64,000 nucleotides of DNA from Deltaproteobacteria bacterium (GTDB lineage: Bacteria > Desulfobacterota > Desulfarculia > Adiutricales > Adiutricaceae): the NCBI GenBank assembly GCA_031278635.1, contig JAITKA010000064.1, forward strand, positions 1-64,000. Direction: 5' to 3'. A program made the position numbers and the translations under genes. A model generated the notes under the pieces. That model searched no databases and was not told the origin of the DNA. It saw nothing but the letters and a program-made list of their open reading frames with translations. Positions 18,313-27,518 of this stretch are shown piece after piece (the first letter of the stretch is position 1; every line of letters starts with the position of its first letter).

Positions 18313-19614
18313 CTAAAACCTCGGCCTGGGGCCCGCCCCGCCACCGGACCCGGTCGCGCTCAGGAGCGTCCGGTCGCCCTCGGGCTGGTTCTCGCCGATG
18401 ATGACCTGATCGCCCTCCCTCAGGTCGCCGGATTTAACCACCGTTTGCCGCAGGTCGCTCATGCCCAGGGTCAGGGAGACCATCCTGGGCTTCCCGTCCT
18501 GGCCCAACGCGTAGACCCGGCCATGGGTCTCCGTTTCCCCGCCCCCGGCCTTGGCCTCGGCCGGGGCGGCCCCCTGGCCCCCGCCCCAATGGCCGACCGC
18601 CCCATCGGGGGTCCCATCGGGAGCCCCATCGGGCGGTGGCCCGCTTGGCTTCTCCGCCGCCTGGGCGGCGGCGGTGGCGGGCGGGGTCTCGGCCCCGACG
18701 GGCCGGTAGTTTAAGGCCGTGTTGGGGACCAACAGGACGTCGCTTTCCTTGTAAAGCTCGATGTCCACGTAGGCGGTCATGCCCGGCAACAGTTTAATGT
18801 CGGGGTTATCGACGTCTATGATGACGTCGTACGTGACCACGTTGGAGGTTATGGTAGGGTTCAGGCGGATTTGCCGCAGTTTCCCCTTAAAGGACTCCCC
18901 CGGGTAGGCATCGACCGTGAAGGTCACGTCCAGGCCGGGGGTGAGCCTGCCGATGTCGGCCTCGGAGAAGCTGGCGTTTATCTGCATCTTGGTCAGATCG
19001 CCCGCGATGTCTATCAGGGTCGGGGTCTGGAAGCTCGCGGCCACGGTCTGGCCCACGTCAACGGCCCGGTTGATGATGACCCCGTCCACCGGGGCCACGA
19101 TGCGGGTGTTGTTCAGGTTGTACATGTCCTGGGCCAGGGAGGCCTCGTGCTGGGCCACGGTGGCCTTGGCCATTTCCAGGTTGGCCTGGGCCGTGTCGAA
19201 TTCCTCTTTGGGGGCCGATTTGGCCTGAAAGAGCTTTTCCTGGCGGTCGAATTTCAGCTGGGCCAGCCTCTCCTGGGCCTGGGAGTTGGCCAGGTTGGCC
19301 TTGGACATGTCGGCCTTGGCCTGGAAGAGCTGATCGTCCAGGACCATCAAAAGCTGGCCCGCCTTGACGCTGTCGTTGAAATCGACCAAAATTTCCTTTA
19401 TCGTCCCCGAGATTTGGGTGCCGACGTTAACCACCATGACCGGGTTTATGGTGCCGGTGGCACCCACGGCGATGCGGAGCTGTCCCTTATTTACCCTCTG
19501 GGCGCGAAAAATGTTCTCACTCCGCTGGTCCCCGAGGAGCGTGGGGAGGGCATAGGCGAGGCCCCCGGCGATGATCAAGACGACGATGATTTTTACAAGT
19601 GTTTTCAGTTTCAT
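18313..19614 (-). CDS. MacA-like periplasmic adaptor (HlyD family)
   Basis: A 433-residue membrane-fusion protein. N-terminal anchor at residues 5-25, then barrel-sandwich half (GTISGTIKEILVDFND..), alpha-helical hairpin (about 100-180, Ala/Gln/Lys-rich coiled coil), second half-barrel (RIVAPVDGVIINRAVDVGQTV) and beta-barrel domain (FTVDAYPGESFKGKLRQI). An Ala/Pro/Gly-rich low-complexity insert of about 60 residues (around 305-365) interrupts the membrane-proximal domain. It is the first gene of the exporter operon. No outer-membrane TolC partner is nearby. Confidence 0.9.
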   Translation of the reverse strand: MKLKTLVKIIVVLIIAGGLAYALPTLLGDQRSENIFRAQRVNKGQLRIAVGATGTINPVMVVNVGTQISGTIKEILVDFNDSVKAGQLLMVLDDQLFQAKADMSKANLANSQAQERLAQLKFDRQEKLFQAKSAPKEEFDTAQANLEMAKATVAQHEASLAQDMYNLNNTRIVAPVDGVIINRAVDVGQTVAASFQTPTLIDIAGDLTKMQINASFSEADIGRLTPGLDVTFTVDAYPGESFKGKLRQIRLNPTITSNVVTYDVIIDVDNPDIKLLPGMTAYVDIELYKESDVLLVPNTALNYRPVGAETPPATAAAQAAEKPSGPPPDGAPDGTPDGAVGHWGGGQGAAPAEAKAGGGETETHGRVYALGQDGKPRMVSLTLGMSDLRQTVVKSGDLREGDQVIIGENQPEGDRTLLSATGSGGGAGPRPRF

Positions 19615-19700
19615 AAGCGTATCGGGAGCCTCGATTTTTCTAGTGTTTCATGGCCAAAAATGCCTTAATCCTTGGCCAAAAAATGGTACGGTCCTAAATA

Positions 19701-21272
19701 TTACGCAAAATCGGCGCCAATGTCCAAAAGGCTCTTCCAGGCCCCCGGCACGTGGGCCAGGATCTCGGTGGGGAATAGCCCCCTGTCGGTCAGCCCCGAG
19801 CTCGCCAGGTCCGCGGCCAGCCCATGGAGGTGGACGGCCAACGCCGCCGCCCCGAACGGCCCCAGCCCCTGGGCCAAAAGCCCCGCCGTGAGGCCGGTCA
19901 AAAGATCGCCCGTGCCCCCGGTCCCCAAAACCGGGCCGCCGGTGAGGTTGACCAGAAGCTCCCCCCCGGGCCCGGCCACCAACGTATGCCGGCCCTTGAG
20001 GACCACGACGGCCCCGGTCATCCCGGCCAGGGCCCTGGCCGCCCCGGGCCTGTCGGCCTGTATCTGGCCCGCGCCGAGGCCCAGAAGCCTCCCCGCCTCC
20101 CCCGGGTGGGGGGTGATGACCCTCGGGCCCCTGGCCGAGGCCAGCACCCCGGCCTTCCCGGCCAGGGCCGTCAGGGCGTCGGCGTCCAAAACCAGGGGTT
20201 TTTCCAGGCCCGTGGCCAGATCGAGCGCGAGCCTTTGGGCCTCCTGGCCCAGCCCCAGCCCGGGGCCCAGGGCCAGGGCCTCCCGGCCCGCCATGAAGTC
20301 GGTGAGGACGTCCGCCGCCTTGGCGGAGAACTCCCCCGGGAGGCTCTCGGGCAAGGCCAGGGTCATGGCCGAGGTCAGCTTGGCCTCCAGGATCGTGGCA
20401 AGGGACGCCGGATGGGCCGCCGTGACCAGACCGCAGCCCGACCTCTGGGCCCCCAGGGCGGCCAGGACCAGGGCCCCCGTCTTGCCCGAGGAGCCGCCGC
20501 AGATGACCGCGTGGCCGAACGTGCCCTTATGGCCCCCTCCGGGCCGTTCCGGTACCAGGCTTGCCGCGTACCTTCCGTCCAGGGCCTCGGCCCCTGGCCT
20601 GGCCCTCCCGAACATGGCCGGGCACAGGCCGATGTCGCCCAGGCGCACCTGGCCGCACAGCTCCGGGCCCCTCCCCAGGAACAGCCCAAACTTCAGGGTC
20701 CCCAGGCTCACGGTCAGATCGGCCCGCAAGACCCCGGGCCCGGCCTCCCCGCTATCGGCCGACAAACCCGAGGGCAGATCCACGGCCAGGACCCGAAACC
20801 GCCTCCGCCCGGCCGCCGCGGCCAGAACCCTGGCCGCCTGGCCCTCCAGGGGCCGGTCGAGGCCCGTCCCGAAAATGGCGTCGATGACCAGCCCGTACCT
20901 ATCGAAGTCCGGCAAGGGGTCGTCGGCCGACTCGATGACCCTGACCCCCAGGCCCAGTTTTTTCAAAAGGCCGTAATTGACCAGGGCGTCGCCCGTGGGT
21001 TCCCTCCCCGGCTTCCTCACAAGGCGGCAATCGACCGCGTGCCCCAGGGCCGAGAGGAGCCTCGCCAGGACGAAGCCGTCGCCCCCGTTCTGGCCGGGCC
21101 CGGCCAGAACCAGGACCCCGTGGGTCCCCTTGGCCAGATCGGGCCAGAATTCCAGGGCCGCCCTGAGCGTCGAGCGGGCGGCGTTTTCCATGAGGACGAT
21201 GCCGGGGAGGCCGAATTCATCCATGGCCACCCGGTCCAGGAGGCGGCTTTCCTGGCTGGTCGTAACGTACAT
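19701..21272 (-). CDS. nnr: bifunctional NAD(P)H-hydrate epimerase/dehydratase
   Basis: Repairs hydrated NADH and NADPH. The N-terminal YjeF_N epimerase domain (about residues 1-210) has VLAGPGQNGGDGFVLAR and IDAIFGTGLDRPLEG. The C-terminal ADP-dependent dehydratase domain (about 225-520) has KGTFGHAVICGGSSGKTGA, ALGPGLG, VLDADALT, ITPHPGEAGRLLG and NLTGGPVLGTGGTGDLLTG. The start is ATG 21272, preceded by a G-run (ggggggg), giving 523 residues; an ATG at 21290 adds six. Both catalytic domains appear complete. Confidence 0.92.
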   Translation of the reverse strand: MYVTTSQESRLLDRVAMDEFGLPGIVLMENAARSTLRAALEFWPDLAKGTHGVLVLAGPGQNGGDGFVLARLLSALGHAVDCRLVRKPGREPTGDALVNYGLLKKLGLGVRVIESADDPLPDFDRYGLVIDAIFGTGLDRPLEGQAARVLAAAAGRRRFRVLAVDLPSGLSADSGEAGPGVLRADLTVSLGTLKFGLFLGRGPELCGQVRLGDIGLCPAMFGRARPGAEALDGRYAASLVPERPGGGHKGTFGHAVICGGSSGKTGALVLAALGAQRSGCGLVTAAHPASLATILEAKLTSAMTLALPESLPGEFSAKAADVLTDFMAGREALALGPGLGLGQEAQRLALDLATGLEKPLVLDADALTALAGKAGVLASARGPRVITPHPGEAGRLLGLGAGQIQADRPGAARALAGMTGAVVVLKGRHTLVAGPGGELLVNLTGGPVLGTGGTGDLLTGLTAGLLAQGLGPFGAAALAVHLHGLAADLASSGLTDRGLFPTEILAHVPGAWKSLLDIGADFA

Positions 21273-21864
21273 GCGTTCCCCCCCCACCATGGGCCCCCGC
21301 CGGGGCCGGGCCTCGGTAATCGATGAATTTAAAGGCCGCCGTCCCCTTTGGGCGACTAGGTTTCCCTAATTTGCGACTCTTTCGCATTATGTCATAACCA
21401 TAAAATTCCATCAACCGGCCAATACCGTCTTGTCGGGCCAAGGCGGTATCGGTGCGCCCCTGGGCCCTCGGCCCAACCATGGCCAAACCAGGCCGATGGT
21501 ACGATTAATCCCAAATGGTTATGAAGGTGATAGATTTTTTTTGCACTATCCGGAATTCTATGTTTTAATCCTTTCGTTGAAGGCTTCTCCACCGAAAGGA
21601 GTCGACCCAAAGGAATAGACCATGGATAACGAACCATTTTTTTGTCTATTTTTGACAAATTCGTTAAACTTCATAATTAACCAGCGGAATGTCGGCTGTA
21701 TTGAATGGTTCATTCAGGCATCAGCGGGCCATGACCGCACCGGGCGGCGTCTGGCTCGGCCTGGCATGCCGGGTCAGCGCCCGGGTGAACGGCGGCGCGC
21801 CGCCGTTGGCCAACGTCACGGCGCTTGACCGGGGTTATTGTCCCCGAAAAGAAGGGTGGGTAAA
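21273..21864. other. intergenic before the atypical DUF1266 gene
   Basis: About 590 bases with no convincing gene. A perfect 20-base palindrome aacggcggcg/cgccgccgtt is at 21788-21807, about 60 bases before the next start codon. An AT-rich patch at 21620-21700 could hold its promoter. The change from GC-rich to mixed composition begins here. Confidence 0.5.
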
Positions 21865-23160
21865 ATGAAATCGCCTGGAATGGGAAAGAAGAACGCCAAA
21901 ATTAGGGCCGCCATGGCAAAAGCCGAAAAATCCATGGCCGCCAAGGCAAAAGCCTGGAAAGCTGAAGGCGCCGCGGCCGGGCCCGCCGGGGCTAAGACTG
22001 GGTATGCCGAAGTCGCATGGATTCGGTCCGCGATGGCTGAATTGATAAAATTCCGGGACGAATTGGCGAATATCCAATGGAAGACCGAAGTCATTGTGGA
22101 TAGTTTCGATGATTGGCGCGAACACATCTTACAGTTCTCGGAGCTTTCGTCCCTTAGGGGCGTACCGGGAAGCTCCCTTGGTATGGGAGAAGGGAAGATT
22201 TTTGCAAAAGTAAGCGAAAGCGATAAGAATAAGCTGATAATTTACCTTAAAGGTCTTGGAATCAGGGATTTGGAGAGCTTCAGGAGTACATTGGGAATAT
22301 TATTCAACTCTGATTATGAGCATAGCGCTTTTCGTGACTTACGGGAGAAGCGCTCTGGAGTTAACCCAAATACCATGAGCGACGGGGACCGCAGGATATT
22401 TGACAGCTTGATGGCTTTGGACGAACAATTGAGCGAAATATGCGGCAAGCTCGGCTTTCTCGCCTGGGATATTGGCGAGTGCATCGGCTTGTGTCGCCAC
22501 GCATATTCCGCCGGGCTCCTTTCGAAGGAAGACCTTTGGGCAATTAGCGTCGCTAAGGCGAGGTTCGCCTCCGAGCACTATGACGATTGGGGCGAATATG
22601 CGCTTTCCTATGCCAGCGGCGGCATATATTGTTTGTACCTTCGAATGTCGTGCTATAAATTAAGCCAGACCTTCGCAACCTCTTATATAAAGAAGCATTT
22701 CAGCCTTCTGCGGAAATTGACCGCGCCGGGGGGTCTTTGGCGCACGTCCTTCTGGCCGAAGTACTACGAGGGTGGAAAGAAATGCCTTATTCACCCCAGG
22801 GATCTTCGCATATTGATTCCCGAGTATATCGTGGCTTCCAAGGTTTTACGGGCTCATTTGTGTCCCGGTTTCGCTTTCGCGACGAATGTACTCGCTCGCG
22901 CCACGGACCGCATCATGGTGGACGGCGCGAAGGTGGGACTCATGTATCGCGAGTCGCCTCGAATAGTTGAGGACAGCGGTTGGCGCTTCGCCGCCGGTGA
23001 CGAAAGCTATGATTACAAGCGCAAGCGGAAATACTTCCCCGTATTTCACCTAAGCACGATCAGCAATTATGATCCGGATATCATCGAATTTTTGAATATG
23101 GAAACCGGAAGCGTGCTGCGACGAACCGACGGGGGCCCGCTGCATCCGGTTGATGGCTGA
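21865..23160 (+). CDS. DUF1266-DUF2185 fusion protein (possible immunity protein)
   Basis: 431 residues in three parts. Residues 1-45 are a Lys/Ala-rich basic tail. The middle (about 180-280) has the DUF1266 pattern: LAWDIGECIGLCRHAYSAGLL then DDWGEYALSYASGGIYCLY. The C-terminus (about 340-425) matches DUF2185: DRIMVDGAKVGLMYRE, DSGWRFAAGDE, STISNYDPDIIEFL. Proteins with these domains are common beside polymorphic toxins and type VI effectors, where DUF2185 is regarded as an immunity-type domain; no toxin is visible here. Codon use is less GC-biased than in the neighbours (AT in third positions), suggesting recent acquisition. ATG 21865 was chosen over an upstream TTG at 21838. Confidence 0.7.
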   Translation: MKSPGMGKKNAKIRAAMAKAEKSMAAKAKAWKAEGAAAGPAGAKTGYAEVAWIRSAMAELIKFRDELANIQWKTEVIVDSFDDWREHILQFSELSSLRGVPGSSLGMGEGKIFAKVSESDKNKLIIYLKGLGIRDLESFRSTLGILFNSDYEHSAFRDLREKRSGVNPNTMSDGDRRIFDSLMALDEQLSEICGKLGFLAWDIGECIGLCRHAYSAGLLSKEDLWAISVAKARFASEHYDDWGEYALSYASGGIYCLYLRMSCYKLSQTFATSYIKKHFSLLRKLTAPGGLWRTSFWPKYYEGGKKCLIHPRDLRILIPEYIVASKVLRAHLCPGFAFATNVLARATDRIMVDGAKVGLMYRESPRIVEDSGWRFAAGDESYDYKRKRKYFPVFHLSTISNYDPDIIEFLNMETGSVLRRTDGGPLHPVDG

Positions 23161-23551
23161 TAAGCGCTCGCGAAAGACCCGCGCTTCCGGCGCTCGCGGG
23201 CGTGACGGCGGGGCGCCATATTTCTTCTCGGGCCAAGGCGCGATCGTGGTTCATTTTTTAATCCATACCACGGTCATGACCGTCCCTTGCTTAACGCCGT
23301 ATGGATTGATAGACTGTTCATTGACCCTGATCGCCGTTTGGCCGGCCCCAAGCCGGCCCTCCCAGGGTCCCCCCGAAAGCCCCCATCCCGAGGCCTTTGG
23401 GGCCGCCAAAAACCGCCCTTCGTTTCCCCTGGCCCCGGGGCCGGGGCGCTTTCGCGGGAGGTGGCCAAATAACCCACGGTCAAGGGCTTCCGCCCTTAAA
23501 ACCTAATCCCTCCCCATGGCCAGGCCTAGGGGATCACTTGGGGAAGACCCG
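23161..23551. other. intergenic, small hairpin only
   Basis: 390 bases without a credible gene. aagggc-ttcc-gccctt (23482-23497) is a short hairpin followed by AAA, not a clear terminator. GC-rich and C-run-rich on the + strand (23340-23460), like decayed coding DNA. Confidence 0.4.
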
Positions 23552-24433
23552 ATGAGCTTTAAGCCTTTGATTTTGGACGATCGACCCACTTTCGTGGAAA
23601 TGGAAAAGCGGTACCCCCTTTACACCTCGGACGCAAATTTCACCAACATGTTCATCTGGCAGGGGTTTTATAATTTCTCGTGGACCACCGCCCACGACTG
23701 CCTTTGTTTGATCTCCCATCCAAGCGGGGGGACACCCTTTGCCATGCCGCCTCTGGGCCCACCGGAAAATAAGCTTAAGGCGGTAGAGTTTTTGATCGAG
23801 AACATGGACGAGCCTAGGCTCTCAAGGATTCCCGGGGAACTGACCGAGGCCGTGAGAGCGGCCCACCCAACCTGGCGCATCGAATCCAACGCGGATAACG
23901 ACGACTATGTTTATTTGGCCGAAAAGGTAATAAACTTAAGCGGCCGGAGGATGCACCAGAAAAAAAACCATTATAATGGCTTCGTGAAAAGTTACCGCCA
24001 CGAGCTGGTAACCATAACCCCTGACCTTCACGACGAGCTGGTGGAGGTCGAGGCCAAGTGGCTGATCTCCAAGACCGAGAAGATCGGCGAGGAGTCCCAC
24101 CTCCAGATAGAGAAACAGGCCGTCCATTTGCTCCTGGAGCATTTCTCGACCTTAGCCATCCAAGGCCTGGCCATACGGGTGGAGGGCCAGATAGAGGCCT
24201 TCTCCCTCGGCGAGTCCCTAAGCCCGGACACGGCCCTGATCCACGTGGAAAAGGGCAGCCCGACCATCCGGGGCATTTACGTGGCCCTGTGCTCGAGCTT
24301 CTGCCGGGTGGCCTTTTCCGACAAGACGTACATCAACCGGGAGCAGGACCTGGGCCTGCCTGGCCTTAGGTGGTCAAAGGAATCCCTCAAGCCAGACCAT
24401 ATGAGGAAAAAGTTCGATATTTGGCCCCTTTAG
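23552..24433 (+). CDS. DUF2156 domain protein
   Basis: A 293-residue protein of the DUF2156 family, related to the GNAT-like acyl/aminoacyl transferase domain of phosphatidylglycerol lysyltransferases (MprF C-terminal domain). Recognised from the start FKPLILDDRPTF, SDANFTNMFIW, the central KKNHYNGFVKSY and the C-terminal ALIHVEKGSP...YINREQDLGLPGLRWSKESLKP. It lacks the membrane-spanning flippase half of MprF, so it is a soluble transferase-like protein of unknown acceptor. ATG 23552 has the ribosome-like ggggaag upstream. Confidence 0.8.
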   Translation: MSFKPLILDDRPTFVEMEKRYPLYTSDANFTNMFIWQGFYNFSWTTAHDCLCLISHPSGGTPFAMPPLGPPENKLKAVEFLIENMDEPRLSRIPGELTEAVRAAHPTWRIESNADNDDYVYLAEKVINLSGRRMHQKKNHYNGFVKSYRHELVTITPDLHDELVEVEAKWLISKTEKIGEESHLQIEKQAVHLLLEHFSTLAIQGLAIRVEGQIEAFSLGESLSPDTALIHVEKGSPTIRGIYVALCSSFCRVAFSDKTYINREQDLGLPGLRWSKESLKPDHMRKKFDIWPL

Positions 24434-24491
24434 CCTTCGGTGCCTTCGAAGCCTACCTAAGCCTTCGAAGTTTTCGAAGCTGTCGAAAATA
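24432..24491. repeat. cluster of TTCGAAG repeats
   Basis: Between the DUF2156 stop and the LysM gene the heptamer-like unit (gcc)TTCGAAG(c) occurs about four times in 60 bases, in the form gccttcgaagcc, gccttcgaag, ttttcgaagc. Each copy is a palindrome around TTCGAA. It could form a hairpin or bind a protein. Confidence 0.4.
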
Positions 24492-24552
24492 TTTCGTGGC
24501 GTATCATGGATCGTTTGACGGGTGCGCCCTCAGGGGCGCCGGGGAGACATGT

Positions 24553-25122
24553 ATGTTCAAAACCTCACCAGCCGACTGGCTATCAAACTGGTCAGCCAGA
24601 GGTATCATATCGATTTCGTTGGCCCTTTCCCTCGCCCTTGTCGCCGCCTGCGGCGGGGTCTCCGAGGAGGATCTCCAAAACCTCAAGGCCGAGAACCTGG
24701 CCCTGGAAGCCGAGCTCGAGCAGGAAAAGCACCAGTCCGACGTCCTGAACCGGGCCCTGACCAACGCTTACCGCGAGAGGGACCGGCTGGTCGATCTCCT
24801 GAACGCCCAGCCCCAGGTCCCCGAGCCCGACTCCGCCGAGGTCGCCGCCGCCACCGAGGCCGCGGCCACCGAGGCGGCCACCGAGGCCGCCACCGCCCAG
24901 GCCGCGGCCGCCGCCCCCGCCGCCGGGGGGGCGGGCGCCCAGCCGGGCCAGACCCCCGCCGCCTCTGGCGATGTCTACGTCGTCCAGACCGGGGACACCC
25001 TAAGCACCATCGCCCAGCGGCATAATACCTCCACGGAGATCTTATTGGCTTTAAATCCCTACCTTACGAACCGTAACAACTTCATGGTTTGGGAAAACGA
25101 TAAAATACGATTGCCAAGATAA
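24553..25122 (+). CDS. LysM-domain lipoprotein
   Basis: A 189-residue predicted lipoprotein. The N-terminal signal has a hydrophobic core (ISISLALSLALVAAC) and a lipobox with Cys33. Residues 37-75 form a heptad-rich coiled coil (LQNLKAENLALEAELEQEK), followed by an Ala/Thr/Glu-rich linker (about 90-135) and a C-terminal LysM (VYVVQTGDTLSTIAQRHNTSTEILLALNP). This architecture is an outer-membrane or periplasmic lipoprotein bound to peptidoglycan. The start ATG follows ggggaga. A run of repeats in the linker DNA (gccaccgaggcc) is prone to length change. Confidence 0.82.
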   Translation: MFKTSPADWLSNWSARGIISISLALSLALVAACGGVSEEDLQNLKAENLALEAELEQEKHQSDVLNRALTNAYRERDRLVDLLNAQPQVPEPDSAEVAAATEAAATEAATEAATAQAAAAAPAAGGAGAQPGQTPAASGDVYVVQTGDTLSTIAQRHNTSTEILLALNPYLTNRNNFMVWENDKIRLPR

Positions 25123-25686
25123 CTAATAGCGATTCCGACTATAAATTACCCCTATGATTAGATTTTTATACATAATTACCCTAGTGCCGCTTATCAATCT
25201 CTCGTTACGCTTTGCCCTTAAGGCCGCGGTCGAAGGATTGGGCCTTAAGGGCCAAACCTTCGACCGCGGCAAGGCCGGAACGCGCGCCGGGAAACAAATT
25301 TGCGACGATTATCCCCTAGGCATACATGATATCGCTCTATAGCGGAGACGATATTCGCCCACCGATATGCCTTTTTTGCCCTTACGCCGAAAAATAATTT
25401 TCCCTGGTGAAAAAGGACTAAATTTGACCGACGGTTCCATCGGGTTCCCGCCAAAAGAACTACGAGAGTCCCTGGAACCAACGATTTATCGGCCCGAAAC
25501 GTTTGATTTCCCGGCACCGGTCGCCCATAACAAGCTGTAATTGCCACGCCGGGAATCCCGGGGCAATTACCGCAAAAAATTTTTTTTATGGCTGGGGTAT
25601 GCCATCAGCCATAAAAGCGTGCCGTAAGGACCATTGATTGCGTACCAAAGTCAGGCCAAAAGGGGCGACGGTTAAGGCTAAATCCC
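25123..25686. other. intergenic with large hairpin
   Basis: Contains a perfect 14-bp inverted repeat, gccgcggtcgaagg (25223-25236) with 25257-25270, around a near-palindromic 20-base centre (ttgggccttaagggccaa). There is no T-run, so it is not an ordinary terminator. A 62-codon frame over this region has no homology pattern. The rest shows nothing. Confidence 0.5.
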
Positions 25687-26820
25687 ATGCGAGACAGATC
25701 GGAGTTTAAAAAAGCCAAGCGGGTGGTCGTCAAGATCGGTAGCTCCCAGCTGTGCGAGCGGGAGTCACTGTCCTACGATCGCTTCCGGGCCCTGGCCAAC
25801 CAGGTGGGCCAGATCCGGCGGCGGGGCGTCGAGGTCATTTTGGTCACCTCGGGGGCCGTGGCCGCCGGGATGACCAAGCTTGGCTTCACCGCCCGGCCGA
25901 CGACGGTGAGGCTCAAGCAGGTCTGCGCCTCGGCGGGCCAGGTCAGCTTGATGGCCGCCTGGGACAAGGCTTTGGCGGTTTTCGATCTCAAATGCGCCCA
26001 GATACTTTTGACCGCCGACGATCTGGCCGACCGGCGGAGGTTTTTGAACGCCCGAAACACCATGATTTCCCTGGTCGATATGGGGGTGGTCCCCATCGTG
26101 AACGAAAACGACACCGTGGCCGTGGAGGAGCTCAAGGTTGGCGACAACGACACCCTGGGCTCGATGGTGGCGAGCCTGGTGGAGGCCGATCTGTTCATCA
26201 ACCTGACCGACACCGACGGGCTTTACGAGAGCGACCCCCGCTCCGACCCATCGGCCGCCCTGGTCAGGGAAGTGAGCGAGGGTTGCGGCCCCGGCCTGGA
26301 AAGGCTAGCCGGGGAGGGCGGGCCCCTGGGCGCGGGCGGCATGTACACGAAGGTCAGGGCGGCCTCGCGGCTGGCCGAACGGGGGCTCGCCAGCGTCATA
26401 GCCAACGGCCGGGCCAGGGACGTTTTGGCCCGCCTGATAGACGGCGAGGAACTGGGGACCTTTTTCAGGCCCACGAAAAACCAGCGCAAGGCCCGCAAGC
26501 ATTGGCTGGCCTTCGCCGCCAGGCCCAAGGGCGCCCTCTCGGTGGACCCCGGCGCGGCCGCCGCCCTGGTCGAGAAGGGCAAAAGCCTTCTCCCTAGCGG
26601 GATCATGAACCTGACCGGCCTCTTCGACGTGGGGGACCCGGTCTCCATCGTGGGGGCCGACCAAGAGGAGCTGGGCATCGGCCTTAGCAACTACAGCGCC
26701 CCCGAGGTGGAAAAGATCATGGGCCGTCCCAGCGCCCAGATAGAATCCATCCTGGGCTACACCCATTCCGAGGAAATCGTTCACCGGGACAACCTGGTGA
26801 TTTTCAAGGCCGCCCAATGA
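25687..26820 (+). CDS. proB: glutamate 5-kinase
   Basis: First step of proline synthesis. The amino-acid kinase domain has VVVKIGSSQL at residues 10-20, VTSGAVAAGM, the glutamate-binding VNENDTVAVEELKVGDNDTL and a LTDTDGLYESDPR segment. The C-terminal PUA domain covers about 280-370 (KGALSVDPGAAAALVEKGKSLLPSGI). 377 residues is the full PUA-containing length. No proA is adjacent. It begins the run proB-gmhA-27519-28478 in one direction with short spacers. Confidence 0.95.
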   Translation: MRDRSEFKKAKRVVVKIGSSQLCERESLSYDRFRALANQVGQIRRRGVEVILVTSGAVAAGMTKLGFTARPTTVRLKQVCASAGQVSLMAAWDKALAVFDLKCAQILLTADDLADRRRFLNARNTMISLVDMGVVPIVNENDTVAVEELKVGDNDTLGSMVASLVEADLFINLTDTDGLYESDPRSDPSAALVREVSEGCGPGLERLAGEGGPLGAGGMYTKVRAASRLAERGLASVIANGRARDVLARLIDGEELGTFFRPTKNQRKARKHWLAFAARPKGALSVDPGAAAALVEKGKSLLPSGIMNLTGLFDVGDPVSIVGADQEELGIGLSNYSAPEVEKIMGRPSAQIESILGYTHSEEIVHRDNLVIFKAAQ

Positions 26821-26906
26821 TTCACGTTTTTCGTTCGGGAGTATAATGGCCAAAGGCCGGCCCATTGGCCATGGCCAAGGGCGCCGGCTTTTGGGAGGTC
26901 GCCATT

Positions 26907-27506
26907 GTGGAAAAAATAATCGCCAAAGCCTTCGAGGAGTTAACCGAGTCGCTGGGGCTGGCCTACAAAAGGTCGGATCTTTTGGTCAGGGCCGCCGACA
27001 TGATCTCGGGCTGCCTGACCCAGGGCGGGGTCGTCTATCTCTGCGGGAACGGCGGCAGCGCCGCCGAGGCGCAGCATTTCGCCGCCGAGTTCGTGGGAAG
27101 GTTTTTGATCGAAAGGCCCGGCCTCTCCGCCGTGGCCCTGACAACGGATACCTCGAAGCTCACGGCCATAGGTAACGATTACGGCTACGGGGAGGTCTTC
27201 GCGAGGCAAATAAAGGCCCTGGGGAGGCCGGGGGACGTATTGTGGGGCCTTTCCACCAGCGGGACCTCCAAAAACGTCCTTAAGGCCTTCGAGGTGGCCT
27301 CGGCCGGCGGGCTGGGGACGATTTTCATGTGCGGCGCGAAGATCCACGATCCCGGCGCGGCTGACCTCATAATCGACGGCCCGGCCCCCAACACGCCCAG
27401 GATCCAGGAACTCCACCTCCTCTACGGCCACGTCATCTGCCAGCTGGTCGATCACGTAATCGTGGAGGGCGGCGCCGCCGCCCTGGGCCGAGGCCGCTCC
27501 CGGTAA
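26907..27506 (+). CDS. gmhA: D-sedoheptulose-7-phosphate isomerase
   Basis: SIS-domain isomerase making D-glycero-D-manno-heptose-7-phosphate for the LPS inner core. Motifs: VYLCGNGGSAAEAQHFAAEFVGRF, LTTDTSKLTAIGNDYGYGEVF and WGLSTSGTSKNVLKAFE. The GTG at 26907 was chosen as start because ggaggt lies 8 bases upstream, giving 199 residues; a longer version from 26865 adds 14 residues without support. Its presence implies a Gram-negative envelope with heptose-containing LPS. Confidence 0.92.
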   Translation: MEKIIAKAFEELTESLGLAYKRSDLLVRAADMISGCLTQGGVVYLCGNGGSAAEAQHFAAEFVGRFLIERPGLSAVALTTDTSKLTAIGNDYGYGEVFARQIKALGRPGDVLWGLSTSGTSKNVLKAFEVASAGGLGTIFMCGAKIHDPGAADLIIDGPAPNTPRIQELHLLYGHVICQLVDHVIVEGGAAALGRGRSR

Positions 27507-27518
27507 GGATTTTAATCG

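Noticed and set aside
19824-21326. 500-codon open frame antisense to nnr
   Set aside because: Arg/Pro/Gly/Gln-rich translation, mirror of a GC-rich gene with two complete catalytic domains.
23150-23506. 118-codon frame after the DUF1266-DUF2185 gene
   Set aside because: Pro/Arg-rich, no ribosome site, overlaps the end of the real gene; treated as spacer.
25154-25342. 62-codon frame with a hydrophobic start
   Set aside because: It runs through a large inverted repeat, lacks a ribosome site and has no homology pattern.
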